A stretch of 64,000 nt of DNA from an uncultured Deferribacterales bacterium (GCA_947853665.1 CANTXF010000044.1:22514-86513), one strand, 5' to 3'; positions 24,394-33,323 are shown, counted from the first letter of the stretch. The notes: generated from the sequence alone by a model not told the origin. Numbers and translations: made by a program.

Positions 24394-25638
24394 ATGAAGA
24401 TACTTGCCCTTAACTGTGGCAGTTCGTCGGTAAAATATCAGCTTTACGAGTGGAATAAAAAAAAGGTCCTGGCAAAAGGCGCTGTCGAGCGTATAGGGCT
24501 CGTAAACACCTTCATAACCCACAGCACGGACCATAACAACCACCGTCTCGAGTTCGACTGCCCGGACCACACCTCCGCCATAATGCTTATCATGAAATTT
24601 CTCCTGGATGAGGAATTCGGCGTTATAAAAGAGCTTTCAGACATTTACGCCGTAGGGCACAGGATAGTCCACGGAGGGGAGCGATTCGACAGGAGCGTTC
24701 TTATAGACAGCGAGGTTATTGAGGAGATAGAAAACCTTTCCGATCTGGCGCCCCTTCATAACCCGCCCAATCTTGCCGGTATATACGCCGTTAAAAAGCT
24801 CCTGCCTGATGTGCCGCAGGTGGCCATATTCGACACGGCTTTTCATCAGACCATGCCGGAATTCGCGTATATGTATGCCATACCGCGCAAATGGTACGAC
24901 AGATACTACGTAAGGCGTTACGGCTTCCACGGCTCAAGCCATCTCTACGTTTCCCGCCGGGCGGCCGTAATGCTGGGCAAGCCCTGGAACGAGTGCAATA
25001 TAGTATCCCTGCATATTGGAAACGGCGTAAGCATAACGGCCATAGAAAACGGCCTGTCCGTAGATACGTCTATGGGGTTTACTCCTCTTGAGGGCGCCAT
25101 TATGGGCACAAGGTGCGGGGACATAGACCCGGCCGTGCCCATATTCATGCAGCAGGCCGCTGGCCTCAGCGCGGACGAAGTAAACGTTATCCTGAACCGC
25201 AGATCCGGTATACTGGGCATCACCGGCAAATATACCGACCGCAGGGATGTTATCAGGGTAGCCGGAGAGGGGGACAGATACTGTAAGCTGGCCCTTGAAA
25301 TGGAGCATTACCACCTTAAAAAATATATAGGCATGTATTACGCCGTTCTGGGCCGCATAGACGCCGTGGTATTTACCGCCGGAGTAGGGGAAAATTCGCC
25401 CCACGCAAGGGAGATGTCCGTGGCTGGCCTTGAGCATATAGGCATAGCCATAGACGCGGAAAAAAATAAAAACGTGCTTTCTTCCAGCGGCGAGACGGAT
25501 CTTTCCGCCCCAGGCTCCGAAGTGAAAATATTTATGATACCCACCAACGAGGAGCTGGTTTTTATCGAGGACGTGGTAGGCATACTGAACGGCTCTTATT
25601 CCGACCCGTTTACGTACAACTACACTTTCAGCAACTAA
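24394..25638 (+). CDS. ackA: Acetate kinase
   Basis: The enzyme interconverts acetyl phosphate plus ADP and acetate plus ATP. The 414-residue protein shows the ASKHA signatures: 'LALNCGSSSVKYQLY' at the start, 'AVGHRIVHGGERF', 'IFDTAFHQTMPEFAYMYAIP' (parts), 'YGFHGSSHLYVSRRA', 'IVSLHIGNGVSI' and 'FTAGVGENSPHAREM'. GGAGGTG precedes the ATG. No phosphotransacetylase gene is nearby, so acetyl phosphate must come from an unlinked pta or other route. It stands alone between divergent and convergent genes. Confidence 0.96.
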   Translation: MKILALNCGSSSVKYQLYEWNKKKVLAKGAVERIGLVNTFITHSTDHNNHRLEFDCPDHTSAIMLIMKFLLDEEFGVIKELSDIYAVGHRIVHGGERFDRSVLIDSEVIEEIENLSDLAPLHNPPNLAGIYAVKKLLPDVPQVAIFDTAFHQTMPEFAYMYAIPRKWYDRYYVRRYGFHGSSHLYVSRRAAVMLGKPWNECNIVSLHIGNGVSITAIENGLSVDTSMGFTPLEGAIMGTRCGDIDPAVPIFMQQAAGLSADEVNVILNRRSGILGITGKYTDRRDVIRVAGEGDRYCKLALEMEHYHLKKYIGMYYAVLGRIDAVVFTAGVGENSPHAREMSVAGLEHIGIAIDAEKNKNVLSSSGETDLSAPGSEVKIFMIPTNEELVFIEDVVGILNGSYSDPFTYNYTFSN

Positions 25639-25698
25639 CTGAACGGGGCTGCACTTTGCGGAGGATTCCCGCAAGGCTGGGCCGGGGATAGGTGGCCG

Positions 25699-26217
25699 TT
25701 ATATTGCGCGTATGACCCTGCACGGGTTTCCGAAGGCCAGCACTCCCGCCGGTATGTTTTTTGTAACGACGCTTCCCGCCCCGATTACGGAATTTTCCCC
25801 GATTGACACTCCCGGCAGTACGACGGAATTTCCTCCTATCCATACGTTGTCGCCTATATTTACCGGCGCCGTTTCCGATACTGAAGGCCCTCCCAGCCGC
25901 AGAGCCGGGTCTATGGGGTGCCCCACGGCATATATCTGCACGCCGGGAGCCAGCATCACGCTGCTGCCTATATTTACTTTGTCGCAGTCCAGTATTGTTA
26001 CGTTGAAATTCGCGTAAAAATTTTCCCCGATTTGTATATTAGTGCCGATATCGCAGAAAAAGGGCGGCTCGATGTATATGCTGCCGCAGTCCCGCCCGAA
26101 AAGCTCATTCAGTATGGAGCGGCGCAGGGCTTCGTCCGGCTCCGAGGAATTATATCTCCTGCATAGTTCCCTGGCTCTGGCCAGCGCTTTTCGCATTTCG
26201 TCCCCGGTTTTTTCCAT
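25699..26217 (-). CDS. Maltose/galactoside O-acetyltransferase-like hexapeptide protein
   Basis: The 172-residue protein has the N-terminal helical Mac domain ('KALARARELCRRYNS') and a left-handed beta-helix of hexapeptide repeats with the catalytic histidine in 'AVGHPIDPALR' and the end motif 'VVTKNIPAGVLAFGNPCRVIR', as in Maa, LacA and NodL. It would transfer acetyl from acetyl-CoA to a sugar hydroxyl in the cytoplasm. It converges on ackA and is divergent from the ECF sigma gene. The sugar substrate cannot be judged from sequence. Confidence 0.9.
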   Translation of the reverse strand: MEKTGDEMRKALARARELCRRYNSSEPDEALRRSILNELFGRDCGSIYIEPPFFCDIGTNIQIGENFYANFNVTILDCDKVNIGSSVMLAPGVQIYAVGHPIDPALRLGGPSVSETAPVNIGDNVWIGGNSVVLPGVSIGENSVIGAGSVVTKNIPAGVLAFGNPCRVIRAI

Positions 26218-26270
26218 GCTCCGTTCTCCCGTTTATTATTGATGGACATGATAATATAATTTTCTTATAT

Positions 26271-26296
26271 TGTAACCGGAATTGTTTTTCCTCGTC
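26271..26296 (+). promoter_or_regulatory. ECF-type autoregulatory promoter
   Basis: TGTAAC (26271-26276) and CGTC (26293-26296) are spaced by 16 bp; the ATG of the sigma factor gene is 23 bp past the CGTC with GAGAGGGG as ribosome site. ECF operons are commonly self-activated through just such a site. Confidence 0.75.
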
Positions 26297-26318
26297 TTAA
26301 TATTTTAAGAGAGGGGAT

Positions 26319-26894
26319 ATGGCGGAAAAAAGCGACAGCGATATAATCGGCCTCGTGCTTTCGGGCGACGCCGATTCGTTTGAAACTCTTATAGACAGGT
26401 ATAAAGACAGGATCTTTAAGATAGTTTCCGCCCATGTTCCGCCGGAATCCGTGGAGGAAACGGCAAACGACGTGTTTTTCAAGGCGTATAAGTCCCTTGC
26501 TAACTTTAAAAGCGATTCGCCCTTCCTTCACTGGCTTTCGGTAATAGCCGTGAACACCTGCCGCGATTTCTGGCGGGCAGGCTATTCCAATAAGGAATAT
26601 TCCATGGCGTCTTTCGACGAGGATATGGAAAAAAGTCTGGAAAACCGGCCTTCCGGCAAAACCCCAGAGGAGGAGCTGCTTGAGAACGAAAGGAAAAAAA
26701 TGCTTTATAAAGCCATGGACGTTTTAAAGCCTAACGAAAGGATAATAATAAATATGCTTTACACGGAAGAAAGGAGCGTGGCCGAAACGGCGGAGCTTTC
26801 CGGCATGACGGAATCCAACGTTAAGGTTATCGCTTTCAGGGCCAGGAAAAAGCTGGCGGACGCTCTTAACGAAATTACGGGAGGCGCTTTATGA
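26319..26894 (+). CDS. ECF-family RNA polymerase sigma factor
   Basis: The 191-residue protein has sigma region 2 (about 10-85, 'FETLIDRYKDRIFKIV', 'SVEETANDVFFKAYKSLANF' in part) and region 4 (about 125-185, 'LKPNERIIINMLYTEERSVAETAELSGMTESNVKVIAFRARKKLA' in parts), joined by a short linker and lacking regions 1.1 and 3, which defines ECF factors. The ATGA overlap with the next gene (26891-26894) shows co-translation with a probable anti-sigma. Its length equals CnrH of Cupriavidus as I recall it. Two exact promoter elements suggest it controls itself and the RND pump. Confidence 0.93.
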   Translation: MAEKSDSDIIGLVLSGDADSFETLIDRYKDRIFKIVSAHVPPESVEETANDVFFKAYKSLANFKSDSPFLHWLSVIAVNTCRDFWRAGYSNKEYSMASFDEDMEKSLENRPSGKTPEEELLENERKKMLYKAMDVLKPNERIIINMLYTEERSVAETAELSGMTESNVKVIAFRARKKLADALNEITGGAL

Positions 26895-27178
26895 AAACCA
26901 AATTTGACGAAGTATCGGTGGAATCCCTTCTGGCCGGTCTTAAAAACAGGCCGGATATAAAGGCTCCCGAAGATTTTGCCGCCTCGGTAATGTCCCGCAT
27001 AAGGCAGGACGCGGATAAAAGCGTAAGATCTTTCGACGGGCTGTTCCTTCGCTTTTCCATAGGGGCGTCGGTTGTGGCGGCGGCTTCGCTGCTGCTTGCC
27101 ATAAATCTTTTTACTTCCTATACGCCGGGAGCGGCGGAGTACGCGGCCGTGGATTATTTTAATATGTCCATTTTCTAG
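26891..27178 (+). CDS. Probable single-pass anti-sigma factor
   Basis: The 95-residue protein has a cytoplasmic N-terminal segment (1-54) with 'APEDFAASVMSRIR', one membrane helix at about 55-74 (FSIGASVVAAASLLLAINLF) and a 20-residue periplasmic tail. Size, topology and translational coupling to the ECF gene fit a CnrY-like anti-sigma that holds the sigma factor at the inner membrane. No zinc-binding anti-sigma motif is present. The function is inferred from position and topology. Confidence 0.75.
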   Translation: MKTKFDEVSVESLLAGLKNRPDIKAPEDFAASVMSRIRQDADKSVRSFDGLFLRFSIGASVVAAASLLLAINLFTSYTPGAAEYAAVDYFNMSIF

Positions 27179-27191
27179 AGAGGCTTTAAGG

Positions 27192-27710
27192 ATGTTCAGG
27201 AAAAAACGGGTGATTTTCGCGCTTCTGATAATATTTGTATGCGGCTTCGTTTCCGGCGCCGCGCTTGCTCCCGTGATGGTACATAAAATGGCCGGGAACC
27301 CTTATTCCCGCGAAAAGTTGTCGGAAAGGGTGTTTAACGCCAACTATCTTAACGACGTGGGCCTTACGGAAAACCAGCGCGAGATAGTAAACGGCATAAT
27401 AGCCAAATATGTGGACAAATACAGGACTGCGCGGGACAGCTTCTCAAATTCCAGAAATTTTATATACAGCGAATTCAATACCGCCGTCAAAGAGGTGCTT
27501 ACTCCGGCCCAGTACGAGCGTTACCGTATAAATTCCGATAACGATATCAGGCGGCGCAGGGAGTATCACGATAAAATGGAGCGGGCCGTCATGGACGAGA
27601 AAAAGGTGGACACGGAAATGTTCGTCCGTGAAAGGGACGGCAAGCGCAGGCTGAAAGAGGAGCTGGACTATTACGACGGCCTTTTGGAGAAAAAATACGG
27701 CGGAATGTAG
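27192..27710 (+). CDS. Membrane-anchored periplasmic LTxxQ (CpxP/Spy/CnrX-like) sensor protein
   Basis: The 172-residue protein has an uncleaved-looking N-terminal helix (about 7-27) and a helical, highly charged periplasmic domain. Two LTxxQ motifs appear: LTENQ at 58-62 and LTPAQ at 103-107, characteristic of the CpxP/Spy and metal-resistance sensor (CnrX-type) families. Possible ligand residues H126 and M129 (YHDKM) lie in the C-terminal helix. As third gene of the sigma/anti-sigma operon it is the likely signal receiver. Metal or envelope-stress input cannot be distinguished from sequence. Confidence 0.8.
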   Translation: MFRKKRVIFALLIIFVCGFVSGAALAPVMVHKMAGNPYSREKLSERVFNANYLNDVGLTENQREIVNGIIAKYVDKYRTARDSFSNSRNFIYSEFNTAVKEVLTPAQYERYRINSDNDIRRRREYHDKMERAVMDEKKVDTEMFVRERDGKRRLKEELDYYDGLLEKKYGGM

Positions 27711-27712
27711 GC

Positions 27713-29428
27713 TTATTCTCCAAAAGCCTCTTCTATAGCGGCTTTCGTTTCTTTTCTGGATTCGTTTATCGCGTCGGTTATTTCCGCTTTATATTCGTCC
27801 CGGTTTATCATTTCCTCCAACGTGAGCATACCTTTGTCTATTGCGAGGCCTACGGCCGTTCCCGCGGCTATACCCCCTACGGGGGATGTGAGTATGCCGG
27901 AAACCGCCCCTACGGCAAGCCCCGCCGCCGCTCCGGCGGCTTTTTGCGCCGCAGCCTTCGCCACCGCTTTGGAAGCCGTTTTAAAGCTCGTTTTGGCGGC
28001 TATTTTCCCGGCGACGGCTCCTGCTACCGCCCCTGCGGCAAGCCCTCCTCCGGCAGACGCTGTAAGCCTTTTTTTAAGAGCCAGGGTCCCGGATATTTCG
28101 CTGTTTTCGTATATATCCCGCATATTGGCGTCCAGGGCTACTGAATATTCGCCGTTTTTATATTCCACGCGGTTTTCGCCCAGTATTTTTTCAACGGCCG
28201 ACGAAAGCTCCGCGGCTCCACGTTCAAAGCTGCCCAGGGCGTTAGTCAGGTTGTCGTTTTCAGGGGTAAGGGCTTTCTTTAAGTTTTCTTCCATATAGCT
28301 TTCAAGGGAACCGGAAAGAAGCCGCAGTATTCTGCCGTATTCGGCCGTAAGGCTGTAATACCAGTCTAGATACTTATCCGTGCCCGCTATCATGGCGTCG
28401 TAGGCTTCGTCCGCAGCCTTTTCCAGCTCGGCCTTCGAGCGGCCGTAAAATTTTTCCTTTTCTATGTTTATCTTACGCCAGGTACCCAGCTTGTATGCGG
28501 CTCCGTTTATAAGCTCCACCGAAATTTCCGCGGCTTTCCTGGCCTTTTCCGCCGTTTCCGGCCGGCTTACAAGATAGCTTTGAGTTCCGGCGAACAGGGC
28601 CGGGTATATAAAAAGCAGAACCAGCGTCGCCATAAAAGGGAGGACGAACCTGTCCGACGGCCTTGCCGGGCTTCCGTCTACGGGAAGGAATACGGAAAGG
28701 ACCTCGCTTTTTTTCATAAAAAAGAATGCGAAAAAATTAATCAGAAAATAAAATAATATTCCGCTTCCGAAAAAGAACACCGGGGCCAGGACAAGGGCGT
28801 ATGCAGGCACCGGGCCTCCCTGGAGGGCCGTGAAAATGGCGCCCGTTACGGAGTCTCCCGCCCGGAAAATTTCCGCTATCGCGTAGGCTATCGGGTTGTC
28901 TGAAAAAATTACGGCAAGATCGTCCCGGCTTTTGACGCCTCCCGCCGCGTACGTTATCAGAGGAAAGATAAGAGCCATCAGAAAGGCGGCGGTAAGGCGC
29001 GAGAACCGCACGCTGCCGTATTCGGCGTAGTTTTCGCTGTATATGTATCCGGCCGCTTTTCCCGCCGCGTATTTCGCAAGCAGGAACACGAACGGCGCAG
29101 GCAGCAGGGCGGCCGTTTCGGCAAGGGAAAAAACGCGCAGCCTTACCGGGACTGCCGCCGCTGCCAGCAGGGAGGCGAAAGCAGCCAGAGCGTAAGGTAT
29201 CGTTCTTGATTTAAGTAAAAACAGAGGGGCTTTCGCGCTGTACCTTATAAGCCGTTCTCTTTTTGCAAGGGTTATTCCTCGCATGACGGAAACCGCCGCT
29301 GGAGCGGCCAGCAAGGGTATTATAATGGCGTAAGGCAGGGGGCTGCCAGCTCCCGAGCATAATGCGGCCAGGGCCAGCAGCGCCGCCGCGGCGGCGATTT
29401 TAAGAATGGAAATAAAAAAGTCTTTCAT
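27713..29428 (-). CDS. Polytopic membrane protein with C-terminal glycine-zipper region
   Basis: I do not recognise a family for this 571-residue protein. About 1-300 holds roughly six to eight hydrophobic helices; 310-460 is a soluble, charged, probably coiled-coil region; about 465-540 is very rich in Ala and Gly with repeated G-x-x-x-A/G spacing (AAGAVAGAVAGKIAAK, KAAGAAAGLAVGAVSGIL), like glycine-zipper membrane segments; the end is charged (NRDEYKAEITDAINESRKE). The start is the ATG at 29428, 23 codons inside the longer frame. It is 2 bp tail-to-tail with the sensor gene and divergent from the ModE gene, so context gives little. Confidence 0.7.
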   Translation of the reverse strand: MKDFFISILKIAAAAALLALAALCSGAGSPLPYAIIIPLLAAPAAVSVMRGITLAKRERLIRYSAKAPLFLLKSRTIPYALAAFASLLAAAAVPVRLRVFSLAETAALLPAPFVFLLAKYAAGKAAGYIYSENYAEYGSVRFSRLTAAFLMALIFPLITYAAGGVKSRDDLAVIFSDNPIAYAIAEIFRAGDSVTGAIFTALQGGPVPAYALVLAPVFFFGSGILFYFLINFFAFFFMKKSEVLSVFLPVDGSPARPSDRFVLPFMATLVLLFIYPALFAGTQSYLVSRPETAEKARKAAEISVELINGAAYKLGTWRKINIEKEKFYGRSKAELEKAADEAYDAMIAGTDKYLDWYYSLTAEYGRILRLLSGSLESYMEENLKKALTPENDNLTNALGSFERGAAELSSAVEKILGENRVEYKNGEYSVALDANMRDIYENSEISGTLALKKRLTASAGGGLAAGAVAGAVAGKIAAKTSFKTASKAVAKAAAQKAAGAAAGLAVGAVSGILTSPVGGIAAGTAVGLAIDKGMLTLEEMINRDEYKAEITDAINESRKETKAAIEEAFGE

Positions 29429-29533
29429 TGGACGCCTTTTCACGCTATTATAAACTCGTAGTACAAATTTACAGCAACCGGCGCTTATTGTCCACACACT
29501 CTTACGCTGCTATACGCCGGAAGGGACCCGCAA

Positions 29534-30325
29534 ATGGCGAGAAAACGCGTGAACAAGCTTCAGGGCCGTTTCTGGATAACCAGCGGCGGCAAAAATTTTG
29601 CCGGCCAGGGCCGTATAGAGCTTCTGAAAGGCATAAAGGAAACCGGCTCCATTTCGGGCGCGGCAAAGCAGATGGGCATGAGCTACAAAGCCGCCTGGGA
29701 CAGTGTGGACGCCATGAACAACCTTGCGGAAAAACCCCTTGTGGAAAGGGCCAGCGGAGGCCGTCACGGTGGCGGCACCGTCCTTACCCAGGCGGGAGAG
29801 GATTTTATAGCCCTATATGAAAAATATATGGATATGTTCGACAAGGTGCTGCAGTTTATGGAAGAAAATCCGGAGGTGGGCGGCATGATAGATAAGCTGA
29901 CCTTTAAATCTTCCGCCGACAATTCGTTTTTCGGCGTTGTTAAAAATATCGAAAGGGGAGCGGTTTCCGCCATAGTGGAAGTGGACGCAGGCTCCGGCCT
30001 TACGATTACGGCTTCCATTTCCAACGACAGCGCCGACAGGCTGGCCATCGCTCCAGGTTCGAACGTGTGCGCCCTTATCAATTCAAATCAGCTTACCGTT
30101 ATGCTTAAGGACGACAACGTGGTTACAAGCGCCCGCAACAGGTTCGACGGCATGGTTAAAGTGGTCAAGAAGGGCGCTGTAAACAGCGAGATAGTAATGG
30201 AAATAGACGGCGGCCATAATCTTTGCGTCCTTGTTACGAACGAAAGCGCCGAAAGAATGGGCATCGCCTACGGCATGGAGCTTACCGCCTTCTGCAAAGC
30301 TCCCGGCGTGGTTCTTGTGGCCTAG
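29534..30325 (+). CDS. modE: ModE-type molybdate-responsive regulator
   Basis: The 263-residue protein has an N-terminal LysR-like winged helix (about 20-120; 'ELLKGIKETGSISGAAKQMG', 'MSYKAAWDSVDAMNNL') and two C-terminal Mop/TOBE domains (about 130-195 and 200-263; 'NSFFGVVKNIERGAVSAIVEV', 'RFDGMVKVVKKGAVNSEIVME' in parts), the exact layout of E. coli ModE. It binds molybdate or tungstate and represses or activates Mo-related genes. No mod transporter is adjacent in this window. GGAAGGGA precedes the ATG. Confidence 0.92.
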   Translation: MARKRVNKLQGRFWITSGGKNFAGQGRIELLKGIKETGSISGAAKQMGMSYKAAWDSVDAMNNLAEKPLVERASGGRHGGGTVLTQAGEDFIALYEKYMDMFDKVLQFMEENPEVGGMIDKLTFKSSADNSFFGVVKNIERGAVSAIVEVDAGSGLTITASISNDSADRLAIAPGSNVCALINSNQLTVMLKDDNVVTSARNRFDGMVKVVKKGAVNSEIVMEIDGGHNLCVLVTNESAERMGIAYGMELTAFCKAPGVVLVA

Positions 30326-31522
30326 TCAGCCGGATATTCTCGACCTGATTCTTTCCCGTAAAAAATCGTCGAATACGGAATCCGGGTCTATGCCGTATTC
30401 CGCGTGGTTTGCCGGAGAGGTTACCTTTATATCCTGCTTTTTAGCCAGGTTCATAAAGCCTCTTTTTCCTTTTCCGTCCTTTCCCATAAGTATTACCTTT
30501 GGTCTGGACTGGTCTTTTCTGTTTACCTCGCATACTATCGCCGTGTTTCCATCGCTCAGCTTTACGAAAGTGCCTACCGGGTAAACGCCCATAACGCTTA
30601 CGAACGCCTTTACAGCGTCCTCGCTGTATTGCCTGCCCATGCCTGCGTATATCCTTTTTACCGCGTCAGTGTTATTCTGAACGCCGGGATATTCCGTTCC
30701 TCCGCACAGCATGGTTTCGTAGGCTTCCGCTACAGCCAGTATTTTCGAGATTTTTATAATGTATCTTTCGTTAAGGGACGCCGGGTATCCCGAGCCGTCG
30801 CAGCATTCATGGTGCTGCCCTATGGCTATCAGGGCCTCCGTCTCTACTTTGCCGCTTTTTTCCAACATTTCGTAGCCCCAGCCGGGATGCTTTTTAAGTA
30901 TGGTAAGCTCCACGTCGGAAAGGGGGCCGTTTTTTTTAAGTATTTTTTCCGGCACTCTGGATTTGCCGACGTCGTGAAAAACCGAGGCGATGCCCAGGTT
31001 CATAAGGTCTTTCTGCTTAAGCCCCATTATCAGCCCCATGGAAAGGGCAAGACAGCAGACGTTGAGGCCGTGGGCGCAGTCCTCCTCGTCTACGGATGCG
31101 GCGGTAATGGGAGGCATACTGGCAAATATATGCTGAGTATCGGAGGAAGCCTGTATTATATCCGAAATTATGCCGGAAACCGTCTCTATATCGACGGGCC
31201 GGCCTTTTTTCGCGTTGTTTATGGCGTTGTTTACAGTGTTCTTGGCTTTTCCCGCAAGCTCCATGGCGGCGGCTATGGCTACGGACGGTATATCCTCCCC
31301 CGCGGGCACGGAATAATCGTGCTTTTTTGTTTCCTCGGGGGCTTCTTTCCCGCCGTTCCATATATATACGTGTCTGACTCCGAAAGAGGCCAGCTCCTCC
31401 GCCTTGCCTGCGTCCGTAAGGGGCACTCCGTATTCGTTAAACGGAATTCCCGATTTGTCGCAGCGAACGACTATCATGCCAGGCTTTAAATCGGAAATCT
31501 TTATCTGTAACAGTGCGGACAA
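30326..31522 (-). CDS. HD-GYP domain phosphodiesterase
   Basis: The 398-residue protein probably degrades cyclic di-GMP. An N-terminal DUF3391-like region (1-110; 'QIKISDLKPGMIVVRCDKSG') is followed by the HD-GYP domain (about 140-300) with 'FHDVGKSRVPEKILKKNGPL' and 'IGQHHECCDGSGYPASL', which keeps the HD and the H-H-E...G-Y-P residues. A small C-terminal beta domain ('PVGTFVKLSDGNTAIV') completes it. The start is a TTG at 31522 after GGTGGAAG. It is convergent with modE, abutting its stop exactly. Confidence 0.92.
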   Translation of the reverse strand: MSALLQIKISDLKPGMIVVRCDKSGIPFNEYGVPLTDAGKAEELASFGVRHVYIWNGGKEAPEETKKHDYSVPAGEDIPSVAIAAAMELAGKAKNTVNNAINNAKKGRPVDIETVSGIISDIIQASSDTQHIFASMPPITAASVDEEDCAHGLNVCCLALSMGLIMGLKQKDLMNLGIASVFHDVGKSRVPEKILKKNGPLSDVELTILKKHPGWGYEMLEKSGKVETEALIAIGQHHECCDGSGYPASLNERYIIKISKILAVAEAYETMLCGGTEYPGVQNNTDAVKRIYAGMGRQYSEDAVKAFVSVMGVYPVGTFVKLSDGNTAIVCEVNRKDQSRPKVILMGKDGKGKRGFMNLAKKQDIKVTSPANHAEYGIDPDSVFDDFLRERIRSRISG

Positions 31523-31588
31523 GGTTCTTCCACCTGATTCGGGCGCTGGCGTTTATAATGCTGAACGGCGCGCCCGTATTTTATCCTT

Positions 31589-33247
31589 TTAGTATTTTTC
31601 ACCCGGAAGCAGATGGGTTATCGAGTAAACGTCGTCTCCTATTTTTTCCAGAGTGCTGAGTATATCCACAAACAGCAGGCCCGCCTCAAGGGTGCATACT
31701 CCTGCGTTCAGGCGTTTTATATGATTCTTTTTAAAGGTTTTGCGCTGTTTGTCTATGGCTTCTTCTTCCTGCTCCGGGTCGTCCTGGGCCGGGCGGCCGG
31801 CTTCGTAGTATCCGAACACCTTTTCCGTAAAGCCGGACACGCTGGAAAATATCTCCTTAAGCTCCGCCTCTGCGTCGCCCGTAAACGTTATCTTTTTATC
31901 GGCCAGCTTCTGGCTTATTTTTATCAGCTTTTCTGCCCGCTCCCCTATCTGCTTTATTTCCCCCACCGCGTGGGCCATATTCTTAACCGCCGCTTCCGAT
32001 TTTGCCGAAAGGGGCTTCATGGTAAGTTTTTCCAGAAAACCGGATATTTCCGTCTCAAAGATATCCAGATGATTTTCCAGGTCCTTTCCGAATACGGCCG
32101 CTTCCCCGTTTTTCTCCAGAAGGGCGCTCCTGGAATATTCAAGAATATTTATAGACGTGCGGAACATCCTACCGACTTCCTTTTTTACGAGGCCTGCGGC
32201 TATTTCTGGAGTGGATGTAAGCGCGTCGGAAAGATGCACCAGTTTAGGCAGTTCTTTTATCTGGGTGTCCGGCTTTATTATTTTTTCGCACAGCTTGGCC
32301 AGCAGAGGAATAAAAGGCAGGAACACAAAAGTATTTATAACGTTGAACATCGTGTGGATATTGGCTATATGGCGTGCCGCGTAGGGATATGTTCCGTCCG
32401 GGGTCATATAGGCTACGTCTCCCGGCGTCATAAAGTTTATAAGGTTCATAAACGGGTGCAGGAAAACCATCATGTAGGCCACGCCTATAAGGTTAAAGAG
32501 AAAATGGCCCAGGGCGGCCTGTTTGGCCGTTCTGCTCGCGTTCAGAGCCGCCAGGTTGGCGGTTATGGTAGTGCCTATGTTTTCTCCCAGCACCAGAGCG
32601 GCGGCGGCCTGAAAATCAAGCACCCCGGTTGTGGCAAGGGCTATCGTTATACCTATCGTAGCCGACGAGCTCTGCACTATAAGGGTGGTTACGGCACCCG
32701 CGGCGACGGCCAGCAAAGGCATTTTAGAAAAATATATGAAAACCTCGGTAAAAGTCTGCGATTTGGAAAGGGGCACGAAGGCGTTAGTCATTATATCCAT
32801 GCCGAAAAACAGCAGGCCGAAGCCGAATATTATCTCGCCAGCGTATTTTACCGCCGGTTTTTTTACGAAAAGGAGCATTATCACGCCGATGCCTATTGCC
32901 GGCATGGACACGGCGGTTATTTTAAAGGCTATTATCTGGGCCGTTATTGTGGTGCCCACATTGGCTCCCAGTATAACGCTTAAAGCCTGAGTCAGGTTCA
33001 TAAGCCCGGCGTTTACGAACCCTACCACCATTACCGTGGTGGCGGAGGAGCTCTGTATTACCGTGGTTACCACTGCGCCTACGCAGGTGCCTATGATCCT
33101 GTTGCTGGTGAGCTTTTCCAGTATCCTTTTAAGGCTTTCCCCCGAGGCTTTCTGCAGGCCCTCCGACATCAGCTTCATGCCGAAGAGAAAGAGACCCAGA
33201 CCGCCTATGAGACCGAATATTACCGTGCTTATCTGCGATATTGTCAC
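31589..33247 (-). CDS. Na+/phosphate cotransporter with PhoU-like C-terminal domain
   Basis: The 552-residue protein is a NptA/YjbB-type transporter: two inverted membrane repeats each with the Q-S-S-S-A-T motif ('TTVIQSSSATTVMVVGFVNAG', 'TTLIVQSSSATIGITIALAT' in parts) and 'GANVGTTITA'/'GENIGTTITA'. Residues about 340-552 form a helical PhoU-like cytoplasmic domain. It would import phosphate with sodium or export it. The start is a GTG at 33247 with AAGGAG six bases upstream. A good sigma-70 promoter is at 33294-33323. Confidence 0.93.
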   Translation of the reverse strand: MTISQISTVIFGLIGGLGLFLFGMKLMSEGLQKASGESLKRILEKLTSNRIIGTCVGAVVTTVIQSSSATTVMVVGFVNAGLMNLTQALSVILGANVGTTITAQIIAFKITAVSMPAIGIGVIMLLFVKKPAVKYAGEIIFGFGLLFFGMDIMTNAFVPLSKSQTFTEVFIYFSKMPLLAVAAGAVTTLIVQSSSATIGITIALATTGVLDFQAAAALVLGENIGTTITANLAALNASRTAKQAALGHFLFNLIGVAYMMVFLHPFMNLINFMTPGDVAYMTPDGTYPYAARHIANIHTMFNVINTFVFLPFIPLLAKLCEKIIKPDTQIKELPKLVHLSDALTSTPEIAAGLVKKEVGRMFRTSINILEYSRSALLEKNGEAAVFGKDLENHLDIFETEISGFLEKLTMKPLSAKSEAAVKNMAHAVGEIKQIGERAEKLIKISQKLADKKITFTGDAEAELKEIFSSVSGFTEKVFGYYEAGRPAQDDPEQEEEAIDKQRKTFKKNHIKRLNAGVCTLEAGLLFVDILSTLEKIGDDVYSITHLLPGEKY

Positions 33248-33293
33248 AAAACGCTCCTTTTATGGTATAAAAACGGCGTATCATCAGTTTTTT

Positions 33294-33323
33294 ATAATAG
33301 TTGAAAACATACGTTATTGTCAA
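33294..33323 (-). promoter_or_regulatory. Sigma-70 promoter of the Na/Pi cotransporter
   Basis: On the minus strand a perfect TTGACA (33323-33318) is followed after 18 bp by TATTAT (33299-33294). Confidence 0.7.
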
